DNA of 61,161 nt from assembly GCA_003221515.1 (NCBI GenBank), contig QHSI01000107.1:1-61161 (forward strand), given 5' to 3'. The notes below the pieces were generated by a model. The model did no database searches, was not told where the DNA came from, and was given only the letters and a program-made list of their open reading frames with translations. The position numbers were made by a program, and so were the translations under genes. Position 1 is the stretch's first letter. Each line of letters opens with the position of its first letter. The DNA is from Candidatus Rokuibacteriota bacterium (lineage in GTDB: Bacteria; Methylomirabilota; Methylomirabilia; Rokubacteriales; CSP1-6). Positions 25,687 through 36,177 of the stretch are shown piece after piece.

Positions 25687-26555
25687 GCGCCCCCGGCGCC
25701 GCGCCCGCGGCCATCCCCGGCAAGATCGTCGGGACCGAGATCGGCGCCGTCAGCACCTCGCTCGACGCGCGCTGGCTCATGGCGTACTCGGCGGCGCTCG
25801 GCCTCGACGATCCGCGCTACTACGACACCGCGAACGGGTCGGGGCCAGCCGCCCACCCGCTGTTCCCGGTGTGCTACGAGTGGCCGGCGGTGCAGGCGCT
25901 CCGGGCGCGGACCATCCACGAGACCCTGTTGAAGCTCGCGGTCCATTCGACTCACCACGTCGTCATCCATCGACCGCCCACCGCTCACGATCGTTTGCTC
26001 ACGCGCGCCCAGGTCACCGAGGTGCGGCCGACCCGCACCGGGACCCTGTACGTCGCGCGGTTCTCCACCGTCGACCGCAACGGCCGGCCCGTCACCACGA
26101 CCGAGTACGGCTCGGTGTTCCGGGGCGTCGAGACGGACGGTCAGACGCGCCTGGTCGTCGAGCCCCTGGTCCGGCCCCTTCCGCCGACCTCGCCCGGGAC
26201 CCGCTGGAGCGAGCCCGTGAACGTCGCGTCCTGGGCCGCCCACGTGTATTCGGAGTGCGCGCGGATCTGGAACCCGATCCACACCGATCTCGCCGTCGCC
26301 CGCGAAGCGGGGCTGTCGGCGCCGATCCTCCACGGGTCGGCGACATTGGCGCTCGCGGTGTCGCAGGTGATCCGACGGGACCTCGACGGTGACCCCACGC
26401 GCGTCCGGGAGGTCGCGGCGCGGCTCACCGGAATGGTGAGCATGCCTTCGACCATCACGGTTCGCGGCCTCACGCGCGCGGGCGACGTCATCGGCTTCGA
26501 CGCGGTCGACGCGCGGGGTGAGCCGGTGCTGAGCGACGGGGTGATCTGCGCATGA
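25683..26555 (+). CDS. MaoC-type hot-dog dehydratase-like protein
   Basis: 290 aa double hot-dog protein. The N-terminal half (FPVCYEWPAVQAL near residue 60) lacks an obvious catalytic pair; the C-terminal half has IWNPIHTDLAVAREAGLSAPILHGSATLALA (about 199-229), the hydratase-2 type Asp/His motif with N-P-I-H and a following LHG. It would hydrate or dehydrate a CoA-linked or related enoyl substrate. ATGA overlaps both with the activator before it and the UroD-like gene after it. Confidence 0.82.
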   Translation: MSAPGAAPAAIPGKIVGTEIGAVSTSLDARWLMAYSAALGLDDPRYYDTANGSGPAAHPLFPVCYEWPAVQALRARTIHETLLKLAVHSTHHVVIHRPPTAHDRLLTRAQVTEVRPTRTGTLYVARFSTVDRNGRPVTTTEYGSVFRGVETDGQTRLVVEPLVRPLPPTSPGTRWSEPVNVASWAAHVYSECARIWNPIHTDLAVAREAGLSAPILHGSATLALAVSQVIRRDLDGDPTRVREVAARLTGMVSMPSTITVRGLTRAGDVIGFDAVDARGEPVLSDGVICA

Positions 26556-27574
26556 AACAGATGAGCCGGCGTGAGCGCGTGCTGGCGGCCATCAACCGCC
26601 AGCCCGTCGATCGCGTGCCCTACGCGGTCTGGCGTCACTTCCCCACTGTCGACCACTCGTCGGCGGGGCTCGCGCAGGCGACGCTGCGCTTCCACGAGCG
26701 ATACGGCTCGGACTTCCTCAAGATCACGCCGCGCGGCGGCTACGCGGTGGAGGCCTGGGGATGCGTCGAGTCCACCGCCGTGCGCGAGGACGGCCATCGA
26801 CCGTGCGGGACTTGCGCGGTGCGCTCGGGCGACGACTGGAAGAAGATCCGCGCCCTCGACCCGGCGTCGGCGCCCGGCTACGCCGAGGAGATCGAGACGA
26901 TCATCCGCCTCGGCTTCGATCGCCGCATCGGGGACGCCCCCGTGTTGCCGACGCTGTTCTCGCCGCTGTCGCTGGCCCGCAAGCTCTCGGCCGACCGCCT
27001 GCCCAACGACATGCGCGAGCACGCGGGAGCCGTAACCGACGCGCTCGAGGCGATCACCGAGACGCTGATCAAGTTCGCGCTCCTCGCCCTGACCGAGGGT
27101 GTCTCCGGCATCTTCTATTCGATCCAGGCGGCCAGCCGGTCGGCCAACTCCGAGGAGGACTACGCGCGGTTCGGCGAGCCCTACGACCAGCGGTTTCTCG
27201 AGGCGATCGCCGCGAAGTCGACGCTGACGATCGTCCACTGCCACGGCGACCGCCTCATGTTCGACCGGCTGGCGCGCCTGCGCGGGCACGCGTGGAACTG
27301 GGACGACCGCGCCACGCCCCCCTCGCTCCGCGACGGCCAGGCCCAGGTGCCGGGCGCGGTCATCGGGGGACTGCACCAGTGGAAGACGCTGCGCGACGGG
27401 ACCGCGGAGCAGGCGGTCGCCGAAGTTCGCGACGCGATCGCGCAGACGGCGGGCACCGGACTCATCGTCGGTCCCGGCTGCGTGCTGCCGATGAACACGC
27501 CGGACGCGACGGTCGCGGCCGTCGTTCAAACGCTGGGCGGGCCGCTCAAGCGGATTCCCGGAATCAAAGAGTAG
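26552..27574 (+). CDS. Uroporphyrinogen decarboxylase-family protein (methyltransferase-like)
   Basis: 340 aa, TIM-barrel UROD superfamily. Begins MSRRERVLAAINRQPVDRVPY, typical of the MtaA/MtbA-like branch that moves methyl groups between corrinoid proteins and a thiol or tetrahydrofolate. The Zn site of that branch is H-x-C...C; here the matching residues read His229-Cys230-His231 and Cys310 (GPGCVLP), so the second ligand looks like His or is shifted by one. An extra cysteine pair, HRPCGTCAV (residues 82-90), is unusual. Not haem synthesis: it sits with a corrinoid activator. Confidence 0.8.
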   Translation: MKQMSRRERVLAAINRQPVDRVPYAVWRHFPTVDHSSAGLAQATLRFHERYGSDFLKITPRGGYAVEAWGCVESTAVREDGHRPCGTCAVRSGDDWKKIRALDPASAPGYAEEIETIIRLGFDRRIGDAPVLPTLFSPLSLARKLSADRLPNDMREHAGAVTDALEAITETLIKFALLALTEGVSGIFYSIQAASRSANSEEDYARFGEPYDQRFLEAIAAKSTLTIVHCHGDRLMFDRLARLRGHAWNWDDRATPPSLRDGQAQVPGAVIGGLHQWKTLRDGTAEQAVAEVRDAIAQTAGTGLIVGPGCVLPMNTPDATVAAVVQTLGGPLKRIPGIKE

Positions 27575-27589
27575 ACGCGCCGACCGGGC

Positions 27590-28669
27590 TCACTTTCCGA
27601 CGTTGAAGCGGAAGTGGCAGATCTCGCCGTCCCGGACGACATAGTCCTTCCCCTCGAGCCGTAGCTGACCCTTCGCCCGGAGCTCTGCGAACGCGCCGTC
27701 CACCGCGACCAGATCGTCGTAGCGGTTGACCTCGGCACGGATGAACCCTCGCGCGATGTCGGAGTGGACGGTCCCGGCGGCGTCTTGCGCGCGCGTTCCG
27801 GCGGGAATCGGCCAGGCGCGGACCTCGTCCTCGCCGACCGTGAAGAAGGACACGAGCCCGAGCAAGGCGAAGCAATCGCTGAGCACGCGATGGATGGCCG
27901 GCTCGTCGAGCCCGAGGTCGGCCAGGAAGACGCGCTGCTCCTCGCCGGCGAGCTGGGCGACCTCGGCCTCGATGATCGCCGAGACCCAGCCGATGCGGGT
28001 TCCGGGCCGGCCGGCGATCGCTTCGAGCCCGAAGCGCTCGACCAGCTGCGCCGCCTCGCCGATCGCCTTCTCGTCGAGGTTCAGACAGTGAAGGATCGGC
28101 TTCTGAGACAGGAAGGTGTAGCCTCGAATCGCCCGCGCCTCGTCGGGCGTGAGCGTGACGGCCCGTAACGCAGTCTCGCCCTCGAGCTCCCCCTTGAGGC
28201 GGACGAGGATCGCCTGCTCCTTCACCTCGACGTCCTTCCGCTGCTTCTTGATCGACGCCTCGAGGCGCTCGAGGCGCCGCTCGACGACCTCCAGATCCGC
28301 CAGGATCAGCTCGGTCTCGAGGTCCTCGATGTCGCGCTTCGGCGCCGCCGCGCCCTGCGCCTCGTCGGCGAACGTTCGCACGACGTGCAGCAGCGCGTCT
28401 GCGTTTCTGAACTCCTTGGTGTCCAGGCCAGCGCGCTCCCCGCGAGCGATCCCGGCCAGATCCACGACCTCGAACGTGGCGTACGTCGTCTTCTTCGGCT
28501 TGAAGAGCGCCGAAAGCCGGTCGACGCGCGGGTCGGGCACGCGCGCCACGCCGGTGTGGAGCTCCGCGCGCCCGGAGTCGTAGCGCGCGGTCGCGATGTT
28601 CGAGCCGGTGAGCAGGTTGAACAGGGTGGTCTTTCCCGACTTGGCGAGTCCGATCAGGCCGATCTTCAT
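27590..28669 (-). CDS. ychF: Obg-like ATPase YchF
   Basis: Ribosome-associated P-loop ATPase linked to stress responses. 359 aa: P-loop GLAKSGKT (residues 7-14), DLAGIARG (switch region), a coiled-coil insert (about 110-165, [15 protein letters not shown]), NLDE in place of the usual NKxD specificity motif (ATP preference), and a C-terminal TGS domain ([17 protein letters not shown] ... FIRAEV). The P-loop differs from the usual NVGKST form. Convergent with the UroD-like gene 15 bases away. Confidence 0.93.
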   Translation of the reverse strand: MKIGLIGLAKSGKTTLFNLLTGSNIATARYDSGRAELHTGVARVPDPRVDRLSALFKPKKTTYATFEVVDLAGIARGERAGLDTKEFRNADALLHVVRTFADEAQGAAAPKRDIEDLETELILADLEVVERRLERLEASIKKQRKDVEVKEQAILVRLKGELEGETALRAVTLTPDEARAIRGYTFLSQKPILHCLNLDEKAIGEAAQLVERFGLEAIAGRPGTRIGWVSAIIEAEVAQLAGEEQRVFLADLGLDEPAIHRVLSDCFALLGLVSFFTVGEDEVRAWPIPAGTRAQDAAGTVHSDIARGFIRAEVNRYDDLVAVDGAFAELRAKGQLRLEGKDYVVRDGEICHFRFNVGK

Positions 28670-28675
28670 GGGGCG

Positions 28676-28785
28676 ATTATGCCAGGTGTCGTATCCTCGA
28701 GAGCGTTCTGAGCCATCCTTCGAAAGACATGGACCTCACGGGCGCGGCCATGGCCGTCTTCAGTTTGTCGCCGCGCGGGTATAAT
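28676..28785. promoter_or_regulatory. Divergent leaderless promoters of ychF and queF
   Basis: Minus strand: CATAAT (28681-28676), then CGCCCC and ATG of ychF. Plus strand: TATAAT (28780-28785), then CGCCCC and ATG of queF. Both genes share the string ATAATCGCCCCATG, so each transcript should start at or next to its ATG. -35 boxes are weak. Confidence 0.6.
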
Positions 28786-28791
28786 CGCCCC

Positions 28792-29157
28792 ATGCCGACG
28801 TCGCCCTCGAAGACGCTAGAGATCGTGCCGAACCCTCATCCGGATCGCGACTACGAAGTCTCCATGACCGTGCCGGAGTTCACCTGCCTCTGCCCGATGA
28901 CCGGCCAACCGGACTTCGCGACGATCCGCATCCGCTACGTGCCCGACGCGCACCTGGTCGAGCTGAAGTCGCTCAAGCTCTACCTGTGGTCGTACCGGCA
29001 GGAGGGCGCCTTCCACGAGGCGGTGACCAACCGGATCCTCGACGACTTCGTGGCGGCGGCGCGGCCTCGGTGGCTCGAGGTGATCGGCGACTTCAACGTC
29101 CGGGGCGGCATCAAGACCGAGATCCGCGCGACGTACGGCAAGCGGCCGGAGATCTAG
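28792..29157 (+). CDS. queF: NADPH-dependent 7-cyano-7-deazaguanine reductase
   Basis: Reduces preQ0 to preQ1 in queuosine synthesis. 121 aa, the unimodular T-fold form. Catalytic Cys34 and Asp41 are in [14 protein letters not shown]; the QueF motif [19 protein letters not shown] (about 63-81) binds NADPH and preQ0, with the Glu/His pair at its end. The ATG is 6 bases after the TATAAT box, leaving no space for a preQ1 riboswitch. No other queuosine gene is nearby. Confidence 0.96.
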   Translation: MPTSPSKTLEIVPNPHPDRDYEVSMTVPEFTCLCPMTGQPDFATIRIRYVPDAHLVELKSLKLYLWSYRQEGAFHEAVTNRILDDFVAAARPRWLEVIGDFNVRGGIKTEIRATYGKRPEI

Positions 29158-29178
29158 ACCAGCCGCCGTTCCCGGGCG

Positions 29179-30041
29179 CTACGTCGCCACCGCCAGCAGG
29201 ACCATTCCCAGCAGCATCACGAACGCCGCCGGCGCCGATTCCTTCACCCGGCGCGCCTCGCCGAACACCAGGACGCCGATCGCCATCGCGTAGAGGATCT
29301 CGATCTGCTTCACGGCCTCGACGTACGAGGAGAGCGTGAGGGTGTAGGCCTTACCCTGGCTCAGCGTGGTGAGCGCGGCGAACAGGCCGAGCGCGGCGAA
29401 CTCCTTCCAGTGCGGCGGCACGGCGCGGAGATGGCGCGCGGAAGTCCGCAGCGCGATCGGCGTGACGATGAGGCTGGCGGCGAAGTACGTGCCGAACGTG
29501 CCAGCGGCGGTGTTGGACGCGAGGATCGCCTTCTTGATCGTGATGACCGAGGGCGCGTAGAGCGCGGCGGCCAGCAGTGTGTAGCGCGGGCCGTGGTCGG
29601 TGAAGAGGACCAGCAGCGGCGCCCACGGGGAGATCCGCGCGCTCCGGACGTTCAGGAGGTACACGCCGGACGCGCTCAGCACGACGCCGCCAGGCCCAGC
29701 GCACTCGGCCGCTCGCCGATCGCGACCCAGCCCAGGCCGAGCAGCAGCAGGCTCACCTTCCAGAGCGCGGTGACCAGCGAGATCTCCGAGAGCTTGAGCG
29801 CCTTCGAGAGCGCCAGGGTGGACGCCGTCTGGCACACGCCGAAGGCCAGACACCACGGGACGAAGCTCGGCGCGAAGGTGGGCCAGCCGCTCCACCGGCA
29901 GGCGACGAAGGCGAACGGCAGAAGGAAGGTGAAGCGGCCCCAGACGTTGATGTACTCGTCGAGCGCGTGGCCCAAGCGCTTCATCGCCGTGTTGCGGAGC
30001 GCCTGGAACAACGCCGCGGCCAGGGACAGGACGATCCACAT
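29179..30041 (-). pseudogene. EamA-family transporter broken by a one-base deletion
   Basis: A drug/metabolite-type ten-helix permease read in two frames. The N-terminal half (MWIVLSLAAALFQALRNTAM onward) runs to GERPSALGLAASC and a stop near 29680. The C-terminal half resumes in another frame as VVLSASGVYLLNV and ends in a family-like last helix (VMLLGMVLLAVAT). Inserting one G in GGCGGCGTCGTG near 29690 restores a continuous protein of about 287 residues. The rest of both halves is intact, so this is either a recent mutation or a sequencing/assembly error. Confidence 0.8.
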
Positions 30042-30070
30042 GGGAGGTCTGTAGGGACGCGCCGTCACGA

Positions 30071-31075
30071 TCAGAGGTCGAGCGCGACCTTGATCGAGGC
30101 GGGCTCGGCGTGGGCTGCGAACGCGTCGCCGATGCGGTCGAGGCCGAACCGGTGCGTGATCAAGGGCCGCGTCCGCACCGCGCCGCTGGCGACGAGCCGG
30201 AGCGCCTCCCCAAACTCGTCCTGATAGATCATCGAGCCCGTGATCGTGATCTCGCGGCGCACGACCGAGAAGAAGGGTACGGGCGTCGACTCGTGCGGAA
30301 GCCCGGTGACCACCACGCGGCCCCCGGGCCTGACGAGATCGAGCGCGTGGGTGACCGCGTCGGCGGTGCCCGCCGTCTCGACGACGAGGTCGACGCCCTC
30401 GCGGCCCGAGAAGCGGCGCGCGGTCTCCACGAGCGCGCCGTCGGCGGTCGCGTGCGTCGCCTCGGCGCCGAGCGCGCCTGCCAGGGCGAAGCGTCGGGAG
30501 GTGCGGCTCACCACGAGCACGCGGGCGCCGCGCGCTCGGAGCACCTGGAGCGCCAGCAGTCCCAGGCTTCCGGCCCCGACGACCGCCGCCGACTCGCCGC
30601 GCCGGGGCGCGCCGCGATCGACCGCGCGAACGACCACGGCGAGCGGCTCGGTGAGCAGCAGCGCGTCGGTCTCGGCGCCGTCCGGGGCCGGCCAGCAGCA
30701 GCGTGCGGGCAGCCGCATCAGCTCGGCGAATCCGCCGTCGACGTCGATGCCGATCGCCCGACGCGACAGGCAGAGATTGCGATTGCCCTCGAGGCAGAGC
30801 GGGCAGCGGCCACAGCCGTAGTTCGGCTCGACCACCACGCGCGCGCCGGGCCTGACGGTCGTCACGTCGGCCGCCACGGCGTCGACGCGGCCGACCAGCT
30901 CGTGGCCCATCACGCGGGGATAGTCCACCGGCCGGTCGCCCGTAAAGATCGAATAGTCGGTCCCGCAGAGCCCGGCGGAGGCCACGCGCACGATGGCTTC
31001 GCCGGGCTCCAGGCGCGGCTCGCGCGTGGACTCGACCCGAAGATCGTGCGGTCCGTAGAGCACCGCCGCTTTCAT
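30071..31075 (-). CDS. Zinc-dependent alcohol dehydrogenase-family oxidoreductase
   Basis: 334 aa medium-chain dehydrogenase. Catalytic Zn: Cys in GLCGTDY (about residue 37), GHE (about 58) and the later acidic ligand; structural Zn lobe CGRCPLC...NLC (about 87-101). NAD(P) site: AVVGAGSLGLLALQVLRARGA. Resembles threonine/sorbitol dehydrogenase-type members, substrate unknown. TAGATT lies 7 bases before the ATG, so it may be leaderless. Confidence 0.88.
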   Translation of the reverse strand: MKAAVLYGPHDLRVESTREPRLEPGEAIVRVASAGLCGTDYSIFTGDRPVDYPRVMGHELVGRVDAVAADVTTVRPGARVVVEPNYGCGRCPLCLEGNRNLCLSRRAIGIDVDGGFAELMRLPARCCWPAPDGAETDALLLTEPLAVVVRAVDRGAPRRGESAAVVGAGSLGLLALQVLRARGARVLVVSRTSRRFALAGALGAEATHATADGALVETARRFSGREGVDLVVETAGTADAVTHALDLVRPGGRVVVTGLPHESTPVPFFSVVRREITITGSMIYQDEFGEALRLVASGAVRTRPLITHRFGLDRIGDAFAAHAEPASIKVALDL

Positions 31076-31125
31076 CGCGCACAATCTACGCGAGGGTCTC
31101 CCGTCCGGCAACCGTCGTCATCGCG

Positions 31126-31886
31126 TCACGCCGCCGAGTGACCGCCGTCGAGAAACACCGTCTGCCCCGTCATGAAGTCGGAGGCGGCCGACGCCAGGTA
31201 GACGGCCAGCGGGCCGATCTCGTGCGGCTGCCCGATCCGCCGCGCGGGGATGTCGCGGGTGAGCCGCTCGTTGATCCTGGGGTTCGCGAAGGCTTCGTTG
31301 GTCATGTCGGTGGCGAACCAGCCCGGGGCGATCGCGTTCACCTGGACGTTGTGGCGCGCCCACTCCACCCCGAGCGCGCGCGTGAGCGCGATGACGCCGC
31401 CCTTGGTCGCGCCGTAGAGGGTGTAGCCCGGCAAGCCGACCTGGCCGAGGACCGAGGCGACGTTGATCACCTTGCCGGATTTCTGGGCGATCAGATGAGG
31501 GCCGGCGGCGCGGCAGCCGTTGAAGACGCCGGTCAGGTTCACGTCGAGCATGAAGCGCCAGTCCTCGGGCGTCATCTCGACCAGCGGCGCCACCTTCGCC
31601 ACGCCCGAGTTGTTGACGACGATGTCGAGACGACCGAGCTCCCAGCGCGCCCGGTCGACGAGGCTCTCGACCGCGGCGTAGCTCGCGACGTCGGTGGGCA
31701 CCACGAGCGTGCGGCCGCCGCTTCCCGCGGCAAGTCGCGCCGTTTCCGCGAGCGCGTCCGTCGAGCGGCCCGCCAGCACAACGTGGGCCCCAGCCTCCGC
31801 CAGCGCGACCGCGATCGCCCGCCCCAGACCGCGGCTGGCCCCCGTGACGACCGCGACCTTGCCGGCGAGCGTCCCGGGGCCTGCGG

Positions 31887-31890
<4 letters not shown>
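31126..31890 (-). CDS. Short-chain dehydrogenase/reductase (CTG start likely)
   Basis: 254 aa from a CTG at 31890: TAGPGTLAGKVAVVTGASRG, with the cofactor motif TGASRGLG intact only if this early start is used. NNSG (in place of NNAG), catalytic Ser in NVASVLGQVGLPG, Tyr-x3-Lys in YTLYGATKGG, and the PGW/TDM loop. The CTG overlaps the acyl-CoA synthetase stop (CTGA). The first standard start (GTG 31779) would remove the nucleotide-binding motif and is unlikely. 3-oxoacyl reductase-like; substrate unknown. Confidence 0.85.
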
Positions 31891-33683
<1,793 letters not shown>

Positions 33684-33764
33684 GCAGGCCTCCCCGTAAA
33701 GCTTCAATATGTAAGGGATACTCACGCTAGCACATGGTGACTGACGCAATGCACAAAATCGGGG

Positions 33765-33792
33765 TTGACGGGATAACGCGACGCGTTATACT
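33765..33792 (+). promoter_or_regulatory. Phasin promoter with internal palindromic operator
   Basis: -35 TTGACG (33765-33770), 16-bp spacer, -10 TATACT (33787-33792). The spacer and -10 hold a 17-bp palindrome ATAACGCG-A-CGCGTTAT (33773-33789). A dimeric repressor there would block polymerase. PhaR next door is the likely binder (inference); the TetR site at 40367 has a different sequence. No other element was seen in 33684-33855. Confidence 0.65.
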
Positions 33793-33855
33793 GACATCGA
33801 TCGAGGCGAAGCGTTCGGAGTTCGCAAACGACGGAAAGTTTCAGGAGGGCCGACG

Positions 33856-34302
33856 ATGAACGATTCCAGAAAGACTCAAGAGCTGTTCGGTCAGGTCGCC
33901 GCGAAGGCCGTCGAGACGGTGACGGTATGGGCGGACGCCAACCAGCGCGTGCTGCGAGAGATCGTGGAGTTCTCGACGGCGACCGCGAAGGAGGGCGTGA
34001 GGCTCTACGCCGAGCTGCAGCAGACGGCCATCGAGGCGCTGCGCGATTCGCAAGCCACCGCCGCGCGGTGGCAGGGCGCCTGGTCGGACGGCGCGAAGGA
34101 TCCGGTGCAGGCCTGTCAGAGGGTGCTGCTGGACGGCGTCGAAGGCACCCAGAAGGTGTTCAAGCTTCTCGAGGGCCAGGCCCAGGCGTTCACCCGCGCC
34201 GCCGAGCGGCTTCAGACGTCGGCGGAGCAGGCCGGCAAGGGCATCCAGGAGACCTACACCGCGGTCGTCACGAGGGTGAAGGACGTCTACGCGCAGAACT
34301 AG
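33856..34302 (+). CDS. phaP: Phasin-family PHA granule-associated protein
   Basis: 148 aa, all helical and amphipathic, no cysteines: FGQVAAKAVETVTVWADANQ near the N-terminus and repeated Ala/Gln/Glu-rich heptads. Phasins coat polyhydroxyalkanoate granules and control their size and number. AGGAGGGCC ribosome site 6-7 bases upstream. It ends 4 bases from the convergent phaR stop. Assignment rests on composition and context, since phasins are weakly conserved. Confidence 0.75.
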   Translation: MNDSRKTQELFGQVAAKAVETVTVWADANQRVLREIVEFSTATAKEGVRLYAELQQTAIEALRDSQATAARWQGAWSDGAKDPVQACQRVLLDGVEGTQKVFKLLEGQAQAFTRAAERLQTSAEQAGKGIQETYTAVVTRVKDVYAQN

Positions 34303-34306
34303 GCGG

Positions 34307-34804
34307 TCACTTCGCCTGGTTCTTCTTCCGCTCGAGCCGCTCTTCGAGGGAGCGTAGGCGCTCTCGCAGCGTCGAAACTTCCTCGCGGAGCCGGTCGGCA
34401 TCGGGCTCGCCGCCGTCGCGCTTCGCGTCCACGCGCGGCGCGACGATCCCCCACCCGGCGCGGGAGGCCCAGTCCTGGAAGATGCGCTCCATCTCGCGCT
34501 GGTTCGAGACGATGCCCTCGAGGCTCGACTTCATCGATCGCTGGACGAAGTCCTGCCACGCCTCGCCGTGCTTGATCAGCTGATGGAGAAACGCGGTGGG
34601 CAGTGCGGCGCGGTGGTTCCGCTCGTTCTCGAGAATGATCTGGGCCAGTGTCACGGACGTCAGGTCCTCACCCGAGGCGGCGTCGACGACGGCGATCTCC
34701 TTACCCGCCCGGATCATCTCCTCGATCTCCTCGAGCGTGACGTAGCGGCTCTCCTGCGTGTCGTAGAGCTTTCGGTTCGAGTACCGCTTGATCACGTACG
34801 CCAT
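34307..34804 (-). CDS. phaR: PHA synthesis repressor PhaR
   Basis: 165 aa. The N-terminal DNA-binding domain is highly characteristic: MAYVIKRYSNRKLYDTQESR followed by YVTLEEIEEMIRAGKEIAVVD. The middle ILENERNH and the C-terminal coiled coil (REEVSTLRERLRSLEERLERKK) fit PhaR. PhaR binds granules and DNA; when polymer is absent it represses phasin genes. ATG at 34804 gives the usual family start. Convergent with the phasin gene. Confidence 0.93.
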   Translation of the reverse strand: MAYVIKRYSNRKLYDTQESRYVTLEEIEEMIRAGKEIAVVDAASGEDLTSVTLAQIILENERNHRAALPTAFLHQLIKHGEAWQDFVQRSMKSSLEGIVSNQREMERIFQDWASRAGWGIVAPRVDAKRDGGEPDADRLREEVSTLRERLRSLEERLERKKNQAK

Positions 34805-34910
34805 GGCCTCGGCCCCCGAGGGCAACTATGAATGGCGTAACACCGCGCGTCAAGAGTCCGTCCGGGCTCAGCGTGCTAGACTCTCGCCCATCCCGCAGGA
34901 GGTGTGTGTC

Positions 34911-35654
34911 ATGAAGCTCACGGGACGTACCGCGCTCGTCACCGGAGGCTCCCGAGGCATTGGTCGAGCCATCGCGCTGGCGCTCGCTCAAGAGGGCGCC
35001 GACGTCGCCATCAACTACGTGTCGAGCGAAGGCGCCGCCAAGGAAGTCGCCGAGGAGATCCGGAAGATGGGCCGTGTCGCGATGCTGGCCCAGGCCGACG
35101 TCGGCGACTACCCGGACACCTTCCGGATGGCGCAGGAAGTGATGAAGGAGTTCGGCCACCTGGACATCCTGGTGAACAACGCCGGGATCAACTCGGACAA
35201 GACCTTCGTGAAGATGGATCACGCCTCGTGGCGCAAGGTGCTCGCCATCAACCTCGACGGTGTGTTCAATTGCTCGAAGGTGTTCATCGACCAGATGCTC
35301 AAGCAGGAATACGGCCGCGTCGTGAACATCACCTCGGTGATCGGCCAGATCGGCAACTTCGGTCAGGCCAACTACGCGGCCTCGAAGGCCGGCGTGGCGG
35401 CGTTCACCAAATCGCTCGCCAAGGAACTCGCCGGCAAGGGCATCACCGTCAACGCCGTCGCGCCCGGGTTCATCGAGACCGAGATGGTTCAGGCGATCCC
35501 GGAAAAGGTTCGGGAGAAGCTCTTGAGCCAGATTCCGCTGAAGCGGTTCGGCACGGCGGAAGAGGTCGGACGGGCCGTGGTGTATATCGTCTCGTCGGAC
35601 GGCGCCTACATCACCGGCGCCGAGCTCTCGATCAACGGCGGACTGCTGATGTGA
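34911..35654 (+). CDS. phaB: Acetoacetyl-CoA / 3-oxoacyl reductase (PhaB/FabG type)
   Basis: 247 aa SDR. TGGSRGIG (residues 11-18), NNAGI, Ser-x12-Tyr-x3-Lys as TSVIGQIGNFGQANYAASK, and PGFIETEM. Reduces 3-oxoacyl-CoA to (R)-3-hydroxyacyl-CoA for PHA synthesis. AGGAGG 8 bases before the ATG; a possible -10 TAGACT at 34877-34882. The last 23 bases overlap the convergent phaJ-like gene. Confidence 0.88.
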   Translation: MKLTGRTALVTGGSRGIGRAIALALAQEGADVAINYVSSEGAAKEVAEEIRKMGRVAMLAQADVGDYPDTFRMAQEVMKEFGHLDILVNNAGINSDKTFVKMDHASWRKVLAINLDGVFNCSKVFIDQMLKQEYGRVVNITSVIGQIGNFGQANYAASKAGVAAFTKSLAKELAGKGITVNAVAPGFIETEMVQAIPEKVREKLLSQIPLKRFGTAEEVGRAVVYIVSSDGAYITGAELSINGGLLM

Positions 35655-36177
35655 CCATCGCGGCCCAGAGCCTCATGGCCTGAGCCGCGAGCGCCCACGG
35701 ATGGAGCGCGAGCGCCCCCAGCGCCGCCGCGGTCGGCCGGCGCTCCTCGTAGGTGACGTGCGCCCGCGACGGCATCACCCACGCCTCGCCCGACAGCACT
35801 TCCTCGTCGCGCTGATTGACGCAGACGGTTTGCAGGCGGACGCGGTTCCGCTCGCGGATCACCTCGAGGACGGTCACCCGCGCGGTGATCGTGTCCCCTG
35901 TCCGCACCGGCTTCACGAACTTGAGGCTCTGGGTGAGGTAGATGGCGCCCGGTCCCGGCAGTTGCGTGCCGATGACGGCGGAGATCAGCCCCGCGGTGAA
36001 GATGCCGGGTGCGATCGGCTCCTTGAACGCCGTGGTCGCGGCGTAGGCGGGGTCACTATGGACCGGGTTCAAATCCCCGACTGCGTCGATGAAGCTCGCG
36101 ATATCGTCCGTCTCGACCCGGCGCACCAGCTCCGCGGAGTCACCGGCCGAGATCTCGGCGATCGTGCGGCCGATCAT
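35632..36177 (-). CDS. phaJ: MaoC-like (R)-enoyl-CoA hydratase, PhaJ type
   Basis: 181 aa hot-dog protein. Catalytic hydratase motif with Asp and His: FIDAVGDLNPVHSDPAYA (about residues 29-46), then IAPGIFTAGLIS. Makes (R)-3-hydroxyacyl-CoA from enoyl-CoA, linking beta-oxidation to PHA. About 40 residues beyond the domain (TAAALGALALHPWALAAQ...) are extra. Its ATG overlaps the PhaE-like stop (ATGA), and its 3' end overlaps phaB. Confidence 0.87.
   Translation of the reverse strand: MIGRTIAEISAGDSAELVRRVETDDIASFIDAVGDLNPVHSDPAYAATTAFKEPIAPGIFTAGLISAVIGTQLPGPGAIYLTQSLKFVKPVRTGDTITARVTVLEVIRERNRVRLQTVCVNQRDEEVLSGEAWVMPSRAHVTYEERRPTAAALGALALHPWALAAQAMRLWAAMVTSAVRR

Noticed and set aside
23391-26555. 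A 1054-codon plus-strand frame ending as the MaoC protein
   Set aside because: The first part is an off-frame reading of amidase and the RACo-like gene; only the portion from 25683 is coding.
26552-27574. hemE (haem biosynthesis uroporphyrinogen decarboxylase)
   Set aside because: It lacks the hemE N-terminal arginine-rich signature, has an MtaA-like start and sits with a corrinoid activator.
28670-28791. preQ1 riboswitch before queF
   Set aside because: TATAAT is 6 bases from the ATG, so no leader exists to fold; no preQ1 aptamer sequence is seen.
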